Positions 41,840 through 52,268 of a DNA stretch of 64,000 bases are shown in pieces. The stretch lies in NCBI GenBank assembly GCA_963575745.1, contig CAUYUJ010015950.1:142001-206000 (forward strand), read 5' to 3'. Numbering within the stretch: position 1 is the stretch's first letter; every line of letters starts with the position of its first letter. Under the pieces are notes generated by a model. That model had not been told where the DNA came from and did no database searches. It saw nothing but the letters and a program-made list of their open reading frames with translations. The DNA is from Prorocentrum cordatum (lineage: Eukaryota; Sar; Dinophyceae; Prorocentrales; Prorocentraceae). The translations under genes were made by a program, and so were the position numbers.

Positions 41840-43140
41840 GGCGCCCGGACGCCCGGACGCCCGGGCGCCCGGACGCCCGGACGCCCGGGCGCCTGGCGGG
41901 CCAGGCCCAGGCGACAGAACCGCCCAGGGCGCCCGCGCCCGGACGCCCGGACGCCCGGGCGCCCGGGCGCCGCGCGCCCGGACGCCTGGGCGCCCGGAGT
42001 GGGCGCCTGAAGCGCCCTGGCGCACGAACGCCCTCGGCGCCAAAGCGCCCGGACGCCCGGGTGCCCGGGGCCGGGCGCCCGGGGCCGGGCGCCCGGGCGC
42101 CCGGGCGCCCGGCGGGCCACGCCCAGGAAACGCCCCGACGCTAGGTGCCAGCGCCCAGGGCGCCCTGGCGCCCGGACGCCCGGACGCCAAGACGCCCAGA
42201 CGCCCGGGCGCCCGGGCGCGCGGACGCCCGCGGGCGCCCGGACGAGCGAACCGCGCAGACGCCCGGGCGCCCGGGCGCCCGGACGCCCGGGCGCCCGGAC
42301 GCAGCGCCCAGACGCGCGGGCGCCCGGGCGCCCAGGCGCCCAGACGCCCGGACACTGGGGCGCCCGGACTCCGAGGACGTCTGGGCGCGCGAACCGCCCA
42401 GACGCCTGGCGGCGCGGGCGCCAGAAGCGCCGGGAACGCCCGCGACCGGGCGCCCGGACGCCCGGGCGCTCGGGAAACGCCCGGACGCTGGGAGCGCCCA
42501 GGGCGCCCGCGCCCGGACGCCGGGACGCCCGGGCGCCCGGGCGCCCAGACGCCCGGGCGCCAGAACGCCGGGAACGCGCGCCCGCGGCCCCGGACGCCCG
42601 GGGCCCGGGAAACGCCCGGACGCTGGAGCCCGCGCCCGGACGCGCGAACGCGCCCCCGGAGCACCGGCAAGCGCCCGGACGCTCGGACGCCCAGACGCCC
42701 CGACGCCCGGGCTCCGGGCGCCCGGACGCCCCAGCGCCTGAAGCGCCCAGACGCCCAGACGCCTGGGCGCCTGGGCGCCTGGGCGCCGGGACGCCGGGAC
42801 GCCCGGACGCCCGGGCGCCCAGGGGCGCCCGGGCGCCCGGGCGCCCGAAGCGCCCAGACGCCTGGGCGCCCAGGCGCCGGAACGCCCGGACGCCCGGACA
42901 CGCCCGGGCGCCCGGGCGCCCGGGCGCCCAGCGGGCCAGGCCCGGGCGCCAGAAGCGCCCAGGGCGCCCGCGCCCGGACGTCCGGACGCCCGGGCGCCCG
43001 GGCGCGCACGCCTGGGCGCCCGAGCGCCCGGACACCCAAGCGCCCGGACGCCCGGGCACCTGAAGCGCTCTGACGCACGGGCGCCCCCATGGGCGCCCAA
43101 TCGCCCAGACGCCCAGCGGGCCACGCCCAGGAAACGCCTG
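41840..43140. repeat. 8-bp GC-rich satellite, CGCCCGG(A/G), first block
   Basis: About 1.3 kb of CGCCCGGA/CGCCCGGG units with occasional GCC, CAG or AAGCGC variants. All six frames stay open for hundreds of codons (Pro/Gly/Arg/Ala), which has no coding meaning. The repeat is highly self-complementary and abuts the truncated 5' edge of unit copy 2. Confidence 0.95.
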
Positions 43141-43420
43141 GACCCTATAGGTGGTGCTCTGCGGGTGCCTCCATGTAGCACATTTGGAGGTCACATATGC
43201 ATGCCTACATATAACTACGACAACCCATCGTATAACCATAGCAACACAAGTTATAAAACACACCAGAAGAAAGTATCCCGGCAAAGCAACCTAACAGCGA
43301 TGTGTATAAGCACATCTGGAAGCATCCCCCTTAAGATCCATGTGAGAATCCAGTTGTAGAGTTCTGCTGTTCTCGCAGTCGCAGTCGCGTTCGCGACGAA
43401 AGTCGCAGTGGCAACGGCCT
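43141..43420. other. AT-richer spacer
   Basis: Low-GC for this region, with TATGCATGCCTACATATAAC and AAACACACC. No gene recognised; ends with a GTCGCAGTCGCGTTCGCGACG stretch. Confidence 0.4.
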
Positions 43421-43611
43421 TAGGATCCAATGGAATCCAATCGAATCCTAAGGATTCCTAGGGATTCCTAAGGCATCCTTAGGCATCCTTAGGGGTCCAT
43501 AGGAATCCTTAGGAAACCTTATGAATCCTTAGGAATCCTGATTCTCAGGGATTCCTTGGGATTCCTACGGATTCCTAGGGAATCCTAAGGATTCCGAAGG
43601 ATTCGCCTGCC
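43421..43611 (+). repeat. (GGATTCCTA)n short repeat, left
   Basis: Degenerate units of 9-11 bp (GGATTCCTAG, AAGGAATCCT, TAGGCATCCT). The same family reappears at 45541-45595 on the far side of the hexamer and 74-bp arrays. Confidence 0.8.
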
Positions 43612-45068
43612 TCGGCCTCAGCGTCAGCCTGCCTCAGCCTCAGCCTCAGCCTGTCTCAGCCTCAGCCTGCCTCAGCATCAGCCTCAGCCTCAGCCTCAGC
43701 CTGCCTCGCCTCAGCCTCAGCCTGCCTCAGCCTCAGCCTCAGTCTGCCTGCCTCGGCCTCAGCCTCAGCCTGCCTCAGCCCTCAGCCTGCCTCAGCCTCG
43801 GCCTCAGCCCCTCATCAGCTCTTGCCTCAGCCTCAGCCTCAGCCTCAGCCTCAGCCTCAGCCGCAGCTTGCCTCAGCCTCAGCCACAGCCTCAGCCTGCT
43901 CAGCCTCAGCCTGCCTCAGCTTCAGCCTCAAGCCTCAGCCTCGCCTCCAGCTCAGCCTCAGCCTCAGCCTCCAGCCTCAGCCTGCCTCGGCCTCAGCCTC
44001 AGCCTCAGCCTGCAGCCTCAGCGTCAGCCTCTCAGCCTCAGCCTGCATCAGCCTCAGCCTCAGCCTCAGCCTGCCTCAGCCTCAGTCAGCCTGCCTCAGC
44101 CTCAGCCTCAGCCTGCCTCGGCCTCCAGCCTCGCCTCAGCCTCAGCCTGCCTCAGCCTCAGCCTGCCTCAGCCTCAGCCTCAGCCTCAGTCAGCCTCAGC
44201 CTCAGCCTCAGCCTGCCTCGGCCTCAGCCTCAGCCTCAGCTGCCTCAGCCTCAGCGTTAGCTTGCAGCATCAGCCTAGAGCCTGGCCTCAGCTCAGTCCT
44301 CAGCCTGCAGCCTCAGCCTCATCCTCCTGAACCTGCCTCGGCCTCAGCCTCAGCCTGCCTCAGCCTCAGCCTGCACAGTCTCAGCCTGCAGCTTCCCGCC
44401 TTGCCTCGGCCTCAGCCTGCCTCAGCCTCAGCCTGCATCAGCCTCAGCCTCAGCCTCAGCCTGCCTCAGCCTCAGCCTCAGCCTGCCTCCTCAGCCTCAG
44501 CCTCAGCCTGCCTCAGCCTCAGCCTCATCCTGCTTCAGCCTCAGCCTCAGCCTTCAGCCTCGGCCTCAGCCTCAGCCTGCCTCAGCCTCAGCCTGCATCA
44601 GCCTCAGCCTCAGCCTCAGCCTGCCTCAGCCGCAGCTTGCCTCAGCCTCAGCCACTGCCTCAGCCTCAGCCTCAGCCTGCCTCAGCTTCAGCCTCAGCCT
44701 CAGCCTGCCTCGGCTTGCCTCAGCCTCAGCCTCAGCCTGCCTCAGCCTCAGCGTCAGCCTCTCAGCCTCAGCCTGCATCAGCCTCAGCCTCAGCCTCAGC
44801 CTGCCTCAGCCTCAGTCTCAGCCAGCCTCAACCTGCCTCAGCCTCAGGCCTCAGCCTCTCAGCCTGCCTGCAGCCTCAGCCTCAGCCTGCCTCAGCCTCA
44901 GCCTGTCTCAGCCTCAGCCTCAGCCTCAGCCTGCCTCGGCGTGCCTCAGCCCTCAGCCTCAGCCTCAGCCTCAGCCTCAGCCTGCCTCAGCCAGCCTGCC
45001 TCAGCCTTCAGCCTTGCCTCAGCTCGCCTCAGCCTCAGCCTCAGCCTGCCTCGGCCTCAGCCAGCCTG
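43612..45068 (+). repeat. (CCTCAG)n hexamer array, about 1.45 kb
   Basis: CCTCAG units with frequent CTGCCTCAG and CTCGGC variants. Insertions and deletions change phase often, yet long Ser/Ala and Pro/Gln frames survive. These reflect the hexamer, not a protein. Confidence 0.95.
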
Positions 45069-45087
45069 AGCAAAAAAATATGGCACA

Positions 45088-45545
45088 GTACTGGTGTTCT
45101 GGGAAGACGAAGATCACGAAGTGGCCCATAGTTGGCTCCGGGCAATCAAAATGTGGCCTGGGAGTGTGTTCTGGGAAGACGAAGAACACGAAGTGGCCTA
45201 CAGATGGCTCCGGGCATTCAAAATGTGGCCTGGGAATGGTGTCTTGGGAACACGAAGAACACGAAGTGGCCTACAGTTGGCTCCGGGCATTTAAAATGTG
45301 GCCTGGGAATGGTGTTCTGGGAACACGAAGAACACGAAGTGGCCTACAGCTGGCTCCGGGCATTCAAAGTGTGGCCTGGGAATTGTGTTCTGGGAAGACG
45401 AAAAACACGAAGGGGCCAACAGTTGGCTCTGGGCATTCAAAACGTGGCCCAGGAACGGTGTTCTGGGAAGACGAAGAACGCAAAGTGGCCTACAGTTGGC
45501 TCCAGGCAATCAAGATGTGGCCTGGGAACTGTGTTCTGGGAATGG
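45088..45545 (+). repeat. 74-bp tandem repeat, six copies
   Basis: Units begin TTCTGGGAAGACGAAGA-CACG and contain AGTGGCC, AGTTGGCTC-GGGCA and AAAATGTGGCCTGGGA. Period is about 73-75 bp. Overlapping frames in three phases are repeat shadows. Confidence 0.9.
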
Positions 45546-46033
45546 ATTCCTGAGGATTCCTAAAAATTCTTGAGGATTTCTAAGGGTTCCTGGGGCTGCC
45601 GGATCTGCAGGATCCTCTGTCCGGTTCCCGCCCAGACCCCCTCTGGGGCGTCAAGATGCTCTCTTTTGAGCCCACTAGAAGCCTGTCAGCAAGAGCTGTT
45701 AGGTAACTAAGCATTTGCAGCTCTGTCGCCAGTTGCAAACACATACGAAGCAATAGGCAATGTGCTAGGTCATTTGAAATTGGTTTAGCTCGGGTGGTGT
45801 TCTGATGATACGAAGGAATCGGCGAATGTAAAAAAACGCTCGCGCAACAAAAAAACAGTACAGATACCATGGGCCGTCTGTAGATTTAGGTTCGACTTAA
45901 CTTGATTTAACATGCAAGGGGCCAAACAATCTATGACGAAGGAAAGGATACCAATGAAATTGAGGGGCGCTCATTTCGCGTAGGCTCACCAGGGCGCAGT
46001 TATGGCAGGTGTCGCGATCAATTTAGCAATCCT
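45546..46033. other. Spacer upstream of the plus-strand transposon fragment
   Basis: The GGATTCCT short repeat ends at about 45595. The remainder is unique-looking, with a C-rich CCCAGACCCCCTCTGGGG inverted motif at about 45631-45648 and no recognisable gene. Confidence 0.45.
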
Positions 46034-46875
46034 TTGAACATGGCCTTCTCCCGGTCACAATTTCTTGACGCGTGCTTGGATTTGGTATTTTGCAAGTGCC
46101 CTGCCCCTCCCCTTCCTCACCTCGATTGTTTCCGGCTCAAAAATCGGCTTGTTGCACATGTCACCAAAGAAAAGACTCAGAGTCGAAGTATAGGGAATCA
46201 CCTCACGGCTTCGAAGGCTGAGTTGCCCCGTATTTTAGAAGAGGCATCCCGTGACAACCATGAACCCGATGTTTTGCCTCTGGAGACGCCGTTTGGGCAC
46301 CTTATCGATTGCTTTGCGCTGGCAATGAAAGATGGCAGCGAGGTTTGGTTTCACTATATCAATCCGATCGGCCTCATATGGGTGTTAGCGCAGGGAGTTC
46401 TTGGTTTCGTGCCTTTTCTCAGGAAGTCAATGTCGCAGCACACTCGCGATCACCTTTCCTTAATTCTGTATTCAGACGAAGCCACTGTGGGGAATATCAA
46501 AAGGCCCGATGAAGGAGGAGGGGCGGAGGCAGTATACTGGACATTTCTGGAATACCCAAGCTGGTTGAGAATGCGACAGTGTGGAACTTGTCCCTTTGGA
46601 TATCTTCGCGTGGACACAGTGCGCGAGATACGGGGAGATGTTAGCAATTTGATGCGCGAGATACTTCGTATGTTTTTTTTTTCGCCCGGGCAATGGACTT
46701 TTGATCGCGACTTCCAAGTCAGACCCGATTTCTTCATGAGGTGCAAATTTGGCTGTCATCCAAGATGAGCGGGGACAAAAAAGGCACGTGGGATGTCAAG
46801 GGGGCAAGCGGGTGGAACTGTTGTATATAGTATTCATTGCAAAAACATCATCATGAATTGCCAGACAAAGCGAGA
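46034..46875 (+). pseudogene. Transposase-like fragment, truncated by satellite
   Basis: 244 clean residues from ATG at 46034 or, more likely, 46040 (MAFSRSQFLDACLDLVF). Landmarks: DVLPLETPFGHLIDCFALAM, GSEVWFHYINPIGLIWVLAQ, LSLILYSDEATVGNIKRPD (about 140-160) and YWTFLEYPSWLRMRQC. I recall the LILYSDE..GN pattern from a common dinoflagellate repeat-encoded, transposase-like protein; this is not verified. After FGCHPR (stop at 46766) the same protein seems to continue in two other frames: TWDVKGASGWNCC, then HCKNIIMNCQTK. Frameshifts are therefore present. It ends where the GC satellite begins at about 46876. It is on the opposite strand to the copia genes around it, hence a nested insertion. 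Confidence 0.45.
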
Positions 46876-47735
46876 CGGGGTCCGGGCGGGCGCCTGGACG
46901 CCCGGACGCCGGGAGGCCCATGGGCGCCCGTGGCGCCCGGCGCCCGGGCGCCCAGCAGGCGGCCGGGCGCGCGGGCGCCCAGCCACCCAGACGCCCGGGC
47001 GCCGCGGCCGCCCGGGCGCCCCGGACGCCCGGACGCCGGGATGCCCGGACGGCGCCCAGCCGCCGCCGCCTGGACGCCCGGGCCGCCCGGACGCCCAGAG
47101 CGCCCGGCGCCCGAACGCCCGGGCGGCCCGGACGCCCGGGCGCCCAGCCACCCGGACGCCGCGGCCGCCCGGGCGCCCGGGACGCCCGACGCCGGGATGC
47201 CCGGAACGCGCCCAGCCGCCCATGCCGCCCGGACGCCCGGCCGCCCGGGCCGCCCGGACGCCCAGAGCGCCCGGCGCCCGGATGCCCGGGCGGCCCACGC
47301 GCCCCGCGCCCAGCTGCCCGAACGCCGCGGCCGCCCGCGCCCTGGACGCCCGGGCGCCGGGATGCCCGGACGGCGCCCAGCCGCCCGGACGCCCGGGCCG
47401 CCCGGGCCGCCCGGACGCCCAGAGCGCGCGGCGCCCGAATGCCGGGGCGGCCCAGGCGCCCGGGCGCCCAGCCGCCCGGACGCCGCGGCCGCCCGGGCGC
47501 CCCGGACGCCCGGGCCTCCAGCCGCCCAGACGCCGCGGCCGCTCGGGCGCCCCGGACGCATGGGTGCCGGGATGCCCGGACGGCGCCCAGCCGCCCTGCC
47601 GCGTGGACGCCCGGGCCGCCCGGGCCGCCCGGACGCCCAGAGCGCCCGGCGCTCGAACGCCCAAGCGGCCCGGACGCCCGGGCGCCCAGCCGCCCGGACG
47701 CCCGGGCCGCCCGGGCGCCCGGACAGCGTCGGGCG
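46876..47735. repeat. GC-rich satellite, second block
   Basis: CGCCCGG-type units like 41840-43140 but organised into a longer period of roughly 120-140 bp (GGCGCCCAGCCGCC, GGACGCCCGGGCCGCC, CCCAGAGCGCCCGGCGCC). It cuts the plus-strand transposon fragment on one side and the minus-strand copia ORF on the other. Confidence 0.9.
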
Positions 47736-48136
47736 GAATTGCGGTATTGTGGTTGTGTCCACGTATCCTTTTTGTCCAGGAAACTGGCAACAGCCGCAGG
47801 AGGAGGATGAGGAAGGATAAGGATATGGTCAGGTATATCTTCCGTATCCCCTGGCAGGATTGATGCATCTGACTCAGTTCCGCTGTCAGTCATGCCAAAC
47901 ATTGCTTTCATTTCACGATTGGAGCTTTTCGTAGTTATTTCCTCCATCGTTCTGGTTTTCTCTGAGCTTCTGCTGTAGCCTTCTTCGGTGATTATAGGGG
48001 CATTGGCGCCTGCTTCCACGGCTTGGCCGGGCGCATTCGCAACCGCAGCTATGCTGGGAGCGCGTGCCAGCGCGGTTCTGCCGGGGGCGGCCACAACGGG
48101 CTTACCCTTATTGGGGCGCTTCTTCTTTTTGTTCAT
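47736..48136 (-). pseudogene. ORF downstream of RNase H, truncated
   Basis: From ATG at 48136: MNKKKKRPNKGKPVVAAPG, an Ala-rich part, EEGYSRSSEKTRTMEEITTK, MFGMTDSGTESDASI and AAVASFLDKKDTWTQPQYR, where the satellite begins. A basic N terminus with an acidic middle; no domain recognised. It lies 108 bp after the RNase H stop, so it is either a third ORF of the element or the polyprotein's C-terminal extension. Confidence 0.4.
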
Positions 48137-48243
48137 CTGTTTGCTAGGTGCAATGGCTCCTCTCCGCAAGGCCGAACTAGGACCTAAGCGGGGCTTCAAA
48201 ATCCCCCGGGTTTCAAGGGAAGTCCGTCTGAAAACATCGAATC

Positions 48244-49659
48244 TCAATAGTCCTGGCACCGCTTAGCGGCCCAGAATTTGGGCGTTACAATGTGGACAAG
48301 GTATAAAACTTTAACCCGAGCCACAGGGTCAGTGAACCTCTTTGTTCCAATGTCTGCAGCTTCATTTTGAGTTCTTGCGCATTGGAGCTCAACAATACCT
48401 CGAGAAAACTGTTCGGATATAGCTGCTGCATCAATCCGATGCGTTCTCGGTAGGTGCATAAGCTTCATTGACCCACCCGCCTTGATGACTTTGCATACTG
48501 CTTGATTATCTTCTAAAAACAAGCATCGCACCTGTCTGTCAAGCAGCATTTCCCAAATCGGTAGTGCTGCAAGCAGCTCTTTTCGCAAAGCAAGGTCAGC
48601 AGCGACAATTTCTGCCTCAAGTGTGCTATGAGAAACGCAAGTCTGTCGTTGCGACCCCATGGGCTGTCCAGCTCTAGTGTCAAGGCCCCATATGGCTTGA
48701 AAGCTGGCGCTCGTGTTCCGATGCGTTCGAATGTCACTCGCTAGATCTGCGTCAGAGTACTGCTTCAACAAGATATCCCCCATTTTGTCACCTACCCACG
48801 ATGACATACGGTAGTGAGAGGTACATTTTATATAGCATATGAAGAAGAAAATATCCATGTCTTGTTGCTCTGTCCATGTGGTAATACAACTGGCAGTCTG
48901 GCATATAGCACGGAGCAAGTCGTATCTAGCCACTCTCGCACCATAAAGTATCTTCATCAAGACTTTCGCCGCAATGGGCTGAAGCACTCCCGACTGCGTC
49001 GGTGGCTCTGGGTCATTGGGGCTTGCCGCTGCGGCGTCGAGGCCAAGAACTTCTACTTTCTGATCAAGAGGTCCTGAGTCAACTTTGATTTGTAATGCTG
49101 ATGCTATGGCCCCCTCTGCCGGAGAGTAAACTTCGCCTCCGGGGCCACCTTGGCCATCCTCGAGGTCAGTTAGTTCCGGGCCAAATGGTGTTCCTGCAGC
49201 GGGATAAGTAGCTGGATCAGTGTCCGTCAATTGAGCAAGTAACGTAACACAAAAATCGAATAATTCTGTCATGTCATACTCTATGACTCTGGCTTGTTTC
49301 GGTTCTCTCGGTTGGTATGGCTCGTAGGGCTGAGCCGCCGAGTCACCCCCCGTTTCGTCCTCGCTACTCTCGTCTGTGACGGTGGCGTTCTTCTTAACTT
49401 TAGGAGGAAGCGGATCCAAAACTGTGGGTAACTCACCCTGCCATTCTACCCACTGTGTCGATAATCTATGTTCACATCCCAAATATCTTCCAACCGCAGT
49501 TGGAGGGTCTATCTCTATTCCCTTGGGACAATTTTCAGAGGGTTCTTGTAGTAGCTTCCGTCCCTCTGCAAGCTTGTCGGCAGGACCCGACAGCTTAAAA
49601 TCATCAACATAGGTGATCAAGAAAAGTTTCAATTCTTCGTGGAAATACAGCTGCGCCAC
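48244..49659 (-). CDS. Reverse transcriptase C-terminal part and RNase H (copia)
   Basis: 471 residues. YFHEELKLFLITYVDDFKLSG carries the RT catalytic YVDD at residues 17-20. A linker with acidic and Pro-rich stretches follows. RNase H is clear: QVRCLFLEDNQAVCKVI, MKLMHLPRTHRIDAAAISEQ, IVELQCARTQNEAADIGTKR, the usual copia pattern, near the C terminus. RT/RNase H would copy element RNA into DNA in cytoplasmic particles. N-terminal RT lies in other frames upstream (49660-50376), so the polyprotein is broken. INT-before-RT order identifies Ty1/copia. Confidence 0.85.
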   Translation of the reverse strand: MAQLYFHEELKLFLITYVDDFKLSGPADKLAEGRKLLQEPSENCPKGIEIDPPTAVGRYLGCEHRLSTQWVEWQGELPTVLDPLPPKVKKNATVTDESSEDETGGDSAAQPYEPYQPREPKQARVIEYDMTELFDFCVTLLAQLTDTDPATYPAAGTPFGPELTDLEDGQGGPGGEVYSPAEGAIASALQIKVDSGPLDQKVEVLGLDAAAASPNDPEPPTQSGVLQPIAAKVLMKILYGARVARYDLLRAICQTASCITTWTEQQDMDIFFFICYIKCTSHYRMSSWVGDKMGDILLKQYSDADLASDIRTHRNTSASFQAIWGLDTRAGQPMGSQRQTCVSHSTLEAEIVAADLALRKELLAALPIWEMLLDRQVRCLFLEDNQAVCKVIKAGGSMKLMHLPRTHRIDAAAISEQFSRGIVELQCARTQNEAADIGTKRFTDPVARVKVLYLVHIVTPKFWAAKRCQDY

Positions 49660-50376
49660 GGACTACACTTCACAAAGCCTTTTGCTCTAACATGCCCCTC
49701 GCAATGCTGTTCCCAAAATCCTCCTGAATCAGGGCGCCCGTACAATGAGAGATACAACGGGCATACGGGATTACGCATGTGAGACCATTCTTAGGCCATT
49801 CATCGCGGGGTAGAGATACCCAAGTCGGGGTGCCGCCTAGCTTTGATTGAGTGTAGGCTTGGCGGGCGTCAGCTTGCTCAATGCTATGGCCTTCGAATAG
49901 CCCGTAGGTGTCAGCTGCTTTGCTAGCCTGCATCGTAGCAGGACTGCTGGAAAGTTCTTGAAACAATGCAACATCCTTATTCTGATCTCTCACACTCGAA
50001 TCATCAAAAACTACCCGACCTTTGTACTTGCGGTCTTTGTGTCCTAACGGTAACTCTGAGTTCTTTTCAACAAGGATCGCAAACAGCCGGCCGAAGTGCG
50101 CCGTCTGTCCCTTGAGTTTGGCGACAACGTCAGAGCATTCCCTGACACCATCCTCTTTCCATGTGCCAATGTCACGCAGTCTACCCCATTCTTTTCTCGA
50201 GGCAGCTTGGGCGTCTTTGTTCGCTTGGGCCTCGTCTTTTGGGACGGATCTAGCGACGGCGGCATCGATGTTGGCATGTTGCCAGTCGTTGGGAAGTTGG
50301 GAGGGTTTGTCGATAACTGAGATAATATTGGTGCAAGGATTTTAAAAATATTGCAGATCGAATCTCTCTTTTTCAC
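49660..50376 (-). pseudogene. Reverse transcriptase N-terminal part, frameshifted
   Basis: In at least three frames. About 50200-50060 reads EWGRLRDIGTWKEDGVRE; then KYKGRVVFDDSSVRDQNKD; frame 49993-49670 has SSPATMQASKAADTYGLFEG, HSIEQADARQAYTQSKLGG and TPTWVSLPRDEWPK. At about 49760-49665 another frame gives LSLYGRPDSGGFWEQHCEGH, the copia LYG..DS...W motif, just before the YVDD frame. Multiple single-base shifts within 700 bp show decay. Confidence 0.7.
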
Positions 50377-52180
50377 GATGACTGAGAGCTGAAGCCGAGC
50401 TACTCTGCAACGGCATTCGAGGCGCGCTTCGCCGCGACGCGGCGGCCGCCAGATTCAAGGTCAGGCTTGCCTCTTGTGTGTCCTCAGACTCATCATCGGA
50501 TAACGGGCCCCTGCCGGTTGAGCCGGAGGGGGCCCCGTCACGTGCAATGGTGCCTCCGTGCCATGTCTGTTCCCACCAAACGTCCTCGCCTCCATACCAT
50601 GTCTGTTCACCTTCCTTAGAAGATTCAGTAGCCACAGCTGCGGCTTGGCCGCCCTGTGCAGGCCGCGATGCCGCTCCGCGTCCGCTGCCAGGGGTGTAGC
50701 ACAGGCTGCCCGTCCTCAAACGACGAAGCCGCTCAGCCACCTGCGGTGCTGCTAGCCTGGCTTCGGGATACGCCGCATGTGGCTGAGCCACGGCTGGTTC
50801 GGGCGGAGTCGGTGGATCATCCACGTCCGGGCCAATATCACGCAGAAGGCCAAAACAACGACCCGGATTTTCTATACCGAAAAATCCTCTCGTTTCTGCT
50901 TTGTATTGTTCCACAGCCTGTCGGCGTTGGGCTTGATTCATGTTGAACCATCGTCCCGGATGGATCCCAGGATTGGTGGATTCAAGCAGCTTCTTCAGCC
51001 ACTGGGCACTGTATTTCGGGTCGGGGTCAGTGACCCACACACGAGTTATAAGCGCGTAATCGGGATCATAATAAAGAGCAACTCGAATGCTACATGTCTT
51101 TCTTCGACCTGTCAATGGAAGCTTCTGCGTTAACTCTTCTTTTGTCAATCCAGCAACAATTCGCCTGTCTTCGAAGTACTCCATCGTGTCTAAGTTTTGA
51201 GTCGTTCGAGCAATAAGTTGCCCTTCCCCGGGAACCTTCTCGCGCGGCTTAGCCGCTGAGAAATTTGATTGTCTATCCAAACGGTACTCGAGTTGTGCGA
51301 GTCCCAGCTTCTGGTTCTTATCTGCTGGATGGGAATCGCGCTGTGGATCTCTGCCATCAACTACCATAGGCTCGTCGCCCACAAACAACCCACCAGGGCC
51401 TTCATCTTCTAATTCGGCCTCTGAGTCGAAGTGCGGGGCGCCCTCGCCCCCTCGAGAAGGCGGTGGCATGACAACAGCCGGATCATCGGCACCAAACAAG
51501 TTATCCGATCGTATCCCTGTTGCTGGCTGTGGTTCGTCTGGGACGGCCGCGGCTTCTCCTGCTGGAGGGATCGTAACGGAACGTACTTCGGCCACTGCCT
51601 TCTCATACGCTTTTCTCAAGGGAAACTGGGGAGATTGGTCATCAGCAGTGCCATCTAAGATGTTGCTGTACACCTGGTCGGACTTCTCAATAGTGGGTCG
51701 TTTACCCTCTGGGGTACGCCCTGACTCCATGTTAAGACCGTCCAATTGTCTCAACGGCGCAACATAACTGTCTGGTCCAACCAATCCCCCCGCCTTGTGC
51801 ACATACCAAGTATAATATATCCCCCGAATCATCGTTGCGCCAGTCTTGGCGGTCCGAAATCTGGACTCAGGTGGAGGCACGTAGCGCACAAGAGACCCAA
51901 ATGGGGAGGGGCGGAGCATCAAATCTACATCCGAAACGTCGCTCCCAACTTGGCTGTCCCTCCTCTGGGGTCCTAGTATTATATCAAAGACAGAAGTATC
52001 GGACGGCGTAGGTCCAATATGGTGGTGGAAGACCGGCCTGCATGAGCAAGGCTCTAGTCCCCATTTGTACCACGCCATTTGCACGTTCAGCAACGGCGTT
52101 TTGTTTCTTATTTCCTGGGCTGGTAGGATCATGGGCAATCTTGAGCTCGTAACATGCCCTCGCAAACTCTCGTGCACCAT
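50342..52180 (-). CDS. Integrase C-terminal/linker region
   Basis: 612 residues. The first 60 are out of frame with the integrase core. From about residue 60 it reads SVFDIILGPQRRDSQVGSDV, TGATMIRGIYYTWYVHKAGG, then a long Pro/Gly/Glu-rich linker. A conserved-looking block YYDPDYALITRVWVTDPDPK and SAQWLKKLLESTNPGIHPGR follows, then a Ser/Arg-rich end. In copia polyproteins this position holds the integrase C-terminal region and the link to RT. Triloop hairpins at 50641-50653, 50779-50791 and 51244-51256. Confidence 0.55.
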   Translation of the reverse strand: MVHESLRGHVTSSRLPMILPAQEIRNKTPLLNVQMAWYKWGLEPCSCRPVFHHHIGPTPSDTSVFDIILGPQRRDSQVGSDVSDVDLMLRPSPFGSLVRYVPPPESRFRTAKTGATMIRGIYYTWYVHKAGGLVGPDSYVAPLRQLDGLNMESGRTPEGKRPTIEKSDQVYSNILDGTADDQSPQFPLRKAYEKAVAEVRSVTIPPAGEAAAVPDEPQPATGIRSDNLFGADDPAVVMPPPSRGGEGAPHFDSEAELEDEGPGGLFVGDEPMVVDGRDPQRDSHPADKNQKLGLAQLEYRLDRQSNFSAAKPREKVPGEGQLIARTTQNLDTMEYFEDRRIVAGLTKEELTQKLPLTGRRKTCSIRVALYYDPDYALITRVWVTDPDPKYSAQWLKKLLESTNPGIHPGRWFNMNQAQRRQAVEQYKAETRGFFGIENPGRCFGLLRDIGPDVDDPPTPPEPAVAQPHAAYPEARLAAPQVAERLRRLRTGSLCYTPGSGRGAASRPAQGGQAAAVATESSKEGEQTWYGGEDVWWEQTWHGGTIARDGAPSGSTGRGPLSDDESEDTQEASLTLNLAAAASRRSAPRMPLQSSSASALSHREKERFDLQYF

Positions 52181-52268
52181 CTGTATAACAATATTCTAAA
52201 TTCTCCTCTGGGGCTTTAAAAGTTACCAAAAAGAACCGCAGACTTGTCGTGTACACCCTGAGCGGCAA
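51984..52268 (-). pseudogene. Integrase catalytic core, second half
   Basis: EYCYTDGAREFARACYELKI provides the second Asp of the DDE triad, and NKKQNAVAERANGVVQMGTR provides Glu, followed by PPYWTYAVRYF. It is in a different frame from the 52216-54177 ORF that holds the first Asp, so the core is split by a frameshift at about 52230. Confidence 0.75.

Noticed and set aside
41698-43284. Frames of 350-530 codons rich in Pro, Gly, Arg and Ala
   Set aside because: All six frames are open because the CGCCCGG satellite contains no stop codons; the same holds for 46796-48259.
43822-45131. A 415-codon Pro/Gln/Ser/Ala frame
   Set aside because: Direct translation of the CCTCAG hexamer with phase slips; no other coding sign.
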